Shown here: one piece after another, positions 62,860 through 64,000 of the stretch
Layout: the number at the start of each line of letters is the position of its first letter
How positions within the stretch are numbered: position 1 is the stretch's first letter
Assembly (NCBI GenBank): GCA_005281725.1
Contig: SSBO01000013.1
Location: forward strand, 619,599-683,598
Direction of reading: 5' to 3'
Length of the DNA stretch: 64,000 nucleotides
From: Wuchereria bancrofti
Taxonomy: Eukaryota; Nematoda; Chromadorea; Rhabditida; Onchocercidae
Position numbers and translations under genes: made by a program
Notes under the pieces: generated by a model
The model's database searches: none
Told to the model about the DNA's origin: nothing
The model's input: the letters and a program-made list of their open reading frames with translations, nothing else

Positions 62860-64000
62860 TTCTCGAACGAAGAATTCTGAAGAGATTTACTCATATTTAC
62901 TGCAAATGCTTTGGTAACTATATAGAAAGTCAATACGGTATAGGAAGTCAGTCCTGTTGCAGATGACATATCGGAAGGTCATGTCACAGCGGCATTGGTG
63001 GGGTGCGATTCTTAATGCGTTGTCTTCTTTCGTGTAATAGTCCCTACCTACGTTCGTTCTCAAAAAACGGTGACAGTGTCGCAGATACTATGTTCCCATG
63101 TTCGATTTGAAGTTTACAGTGGTGGATGTAACCAAGTTCTTTGGTCTTCTTTTTCGGTATAAATTCAGGAAAGCAATATCTTTCATCTTGAAGACGTGAC
63201 TAATTCAGTCCTAAGTAACTGGGCCTCAGTACTAGTAGTGATCTCTGTTTGTTCGAGGACGGTGATATTCGCCACGTGGTCAGCGTTTAAGATGGTATGA
63301 AAGCAGTGCTGATGGAGGCGTTTGAGGAGTTGCAGACCGTATCATTAATGCTTCTGCGATAGTGGGTAATGGTTCATTTAGAAGTATTTGGGTAGTCGTG
63401 CAAGAATTTCACCATGCATACAGAACGAAGTAATACCTCGATAGTTTGAGTAGTTGGATTTTTTTCCTTTCTTCTTATACATGTAATAATGATTGCATCT
63501 CGGAGATTCAGTGAAGGTTCACAATAAACTCGTGGAATTAAGCGTGAAATGCTCGGCTTCCGTGCTTCTAGATGCATCTGCCGTATGACCTTGAAAAAAA
63601 AAGTTGGGACTATGTCCAGTTCAGTTCTCACTGATTGCTGAGCAATTTGTTGAATTACTGAATCCTTAATTGAACAGTGGACATTGAAGAGAGATCAATA
63701 CTGTTCAGATCATCGACTGAGAATGGAGCGTTTATCGATGAGGAAGGAATAGCTATGTGAGCTGAGAAGAGGGCTGTCACCCTGATATGTTCGTCCATAA
63801 ACTGCTTTCAAAACTTTTAGAGTGTTCTGTAGTCGCTGGGATCTAAACATGATTGAATCTTTTGTACTAGATTGATCCGCCATCTGTTCTCGATGTCCTA
63901 AAGTTTCTGTTAAAGTTTGCTACTTGCAAGACGAAAAGTTTTTTTCCTTCCGTGGATTGTTTTCATTGAACCAGTCTTTGATTTTTTTTTTTTTTTTTTT
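62860..64000 (-). mobile_element. LINE relic, second copy
   Basis: Same element as 12,110-13,480 with the same missing palm region, better preserved in places. Blocks read VLKAVYGRTYQGDSPLLSS (about 63,820), IQQIAQQSVRTELDIVPTFF (about 63,620), LRDAIIITCIRRKEKNPTT (about 63,490), then a degraded EILARL-like block running directly into LLKRLHQHCFHTILNADHV (about 63,300). Stops and frameshifts make it inactive. It continues past the window edge. Confidence 0.75.

Overview
The window looks like draft nuclear DNA of a nematode, most likely a filarial/spirurid one. It is AT-rich, with genes split into many small exons by short introns with TTTCAG-like acceptors. Acceptor-like sites lie directly upstream of several start codons, as expected for SL trans-splicing. 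BEL/Pao and LINE relics are present. The species is inferred from this style; nothing identifies it directly.

Layout. 1-13.5 kb (segment A) and 49.7-64.0 kb (segment B) are two diverged copies of one chromosomal segment in direct orientation. B carries an apparently working minus-strand gene (48.1-61.0 kb, about 35 exons, roughly 1,890 residues) for the pore-membrane nucleoporin gp210/NUP210 (C. elegans npp-12). A carries the same gene as a relic with stops, frameshifts, exon deletions, a 30-bp tandem duplication and a 401-bp solo-LTR-like insertion. Upstream of both gp210 copies lies the same decayed LINE with the same internal deletion, so the LINE is older than the duplication. 14.0-15.4 kb holds the 3' four exons of a cholinesterase-like carboxylesterase with a C-terminal membrane anchor. 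16.9-17.5 kb holds a BEL/Pao protease-region relic.

17.5-38.4 kb is a block repeated nearly identically (17,483-26,499 and 29,354-38,398). Shorter re-duplicated pieces are joined by single N bases at 21,055, 26,500, 28,761 and 35,237. Much of this is probably overlapping contigs or haplotypes placed side by side, although a real tandem duplication remains possible. The block encodes two related minus-strand genes that I do not recognise. Gene Y is a 125-residue acidic protein. Gene X is a 275-residue protein with an acidic start and an Arg/Ser-rich end. Matching intron phases in the corresponding 5' exons suggest paralogy. No contiguous complete copy of gene Y exists in this assembly.

38.2-47.1 kb is single-copy sequence. 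It has two adjacent minus-strand genes for small secreted proteins (150 and 179 residues) with identical architecture: a signal peptide in exon 1, a phase-0 intron, and the mature protein in exon 2. It also has a plus-strand four-exon gene of 174 residues of unknown function, followed by two further coding exons that may be its alternative 3' end.

The genes do not form an operon or pathway. The main themes are segmental duplication with decay of one copy, a tandem family of low-complexity charged proteins, and a pair of probable taxon-restricted secreted proteins.
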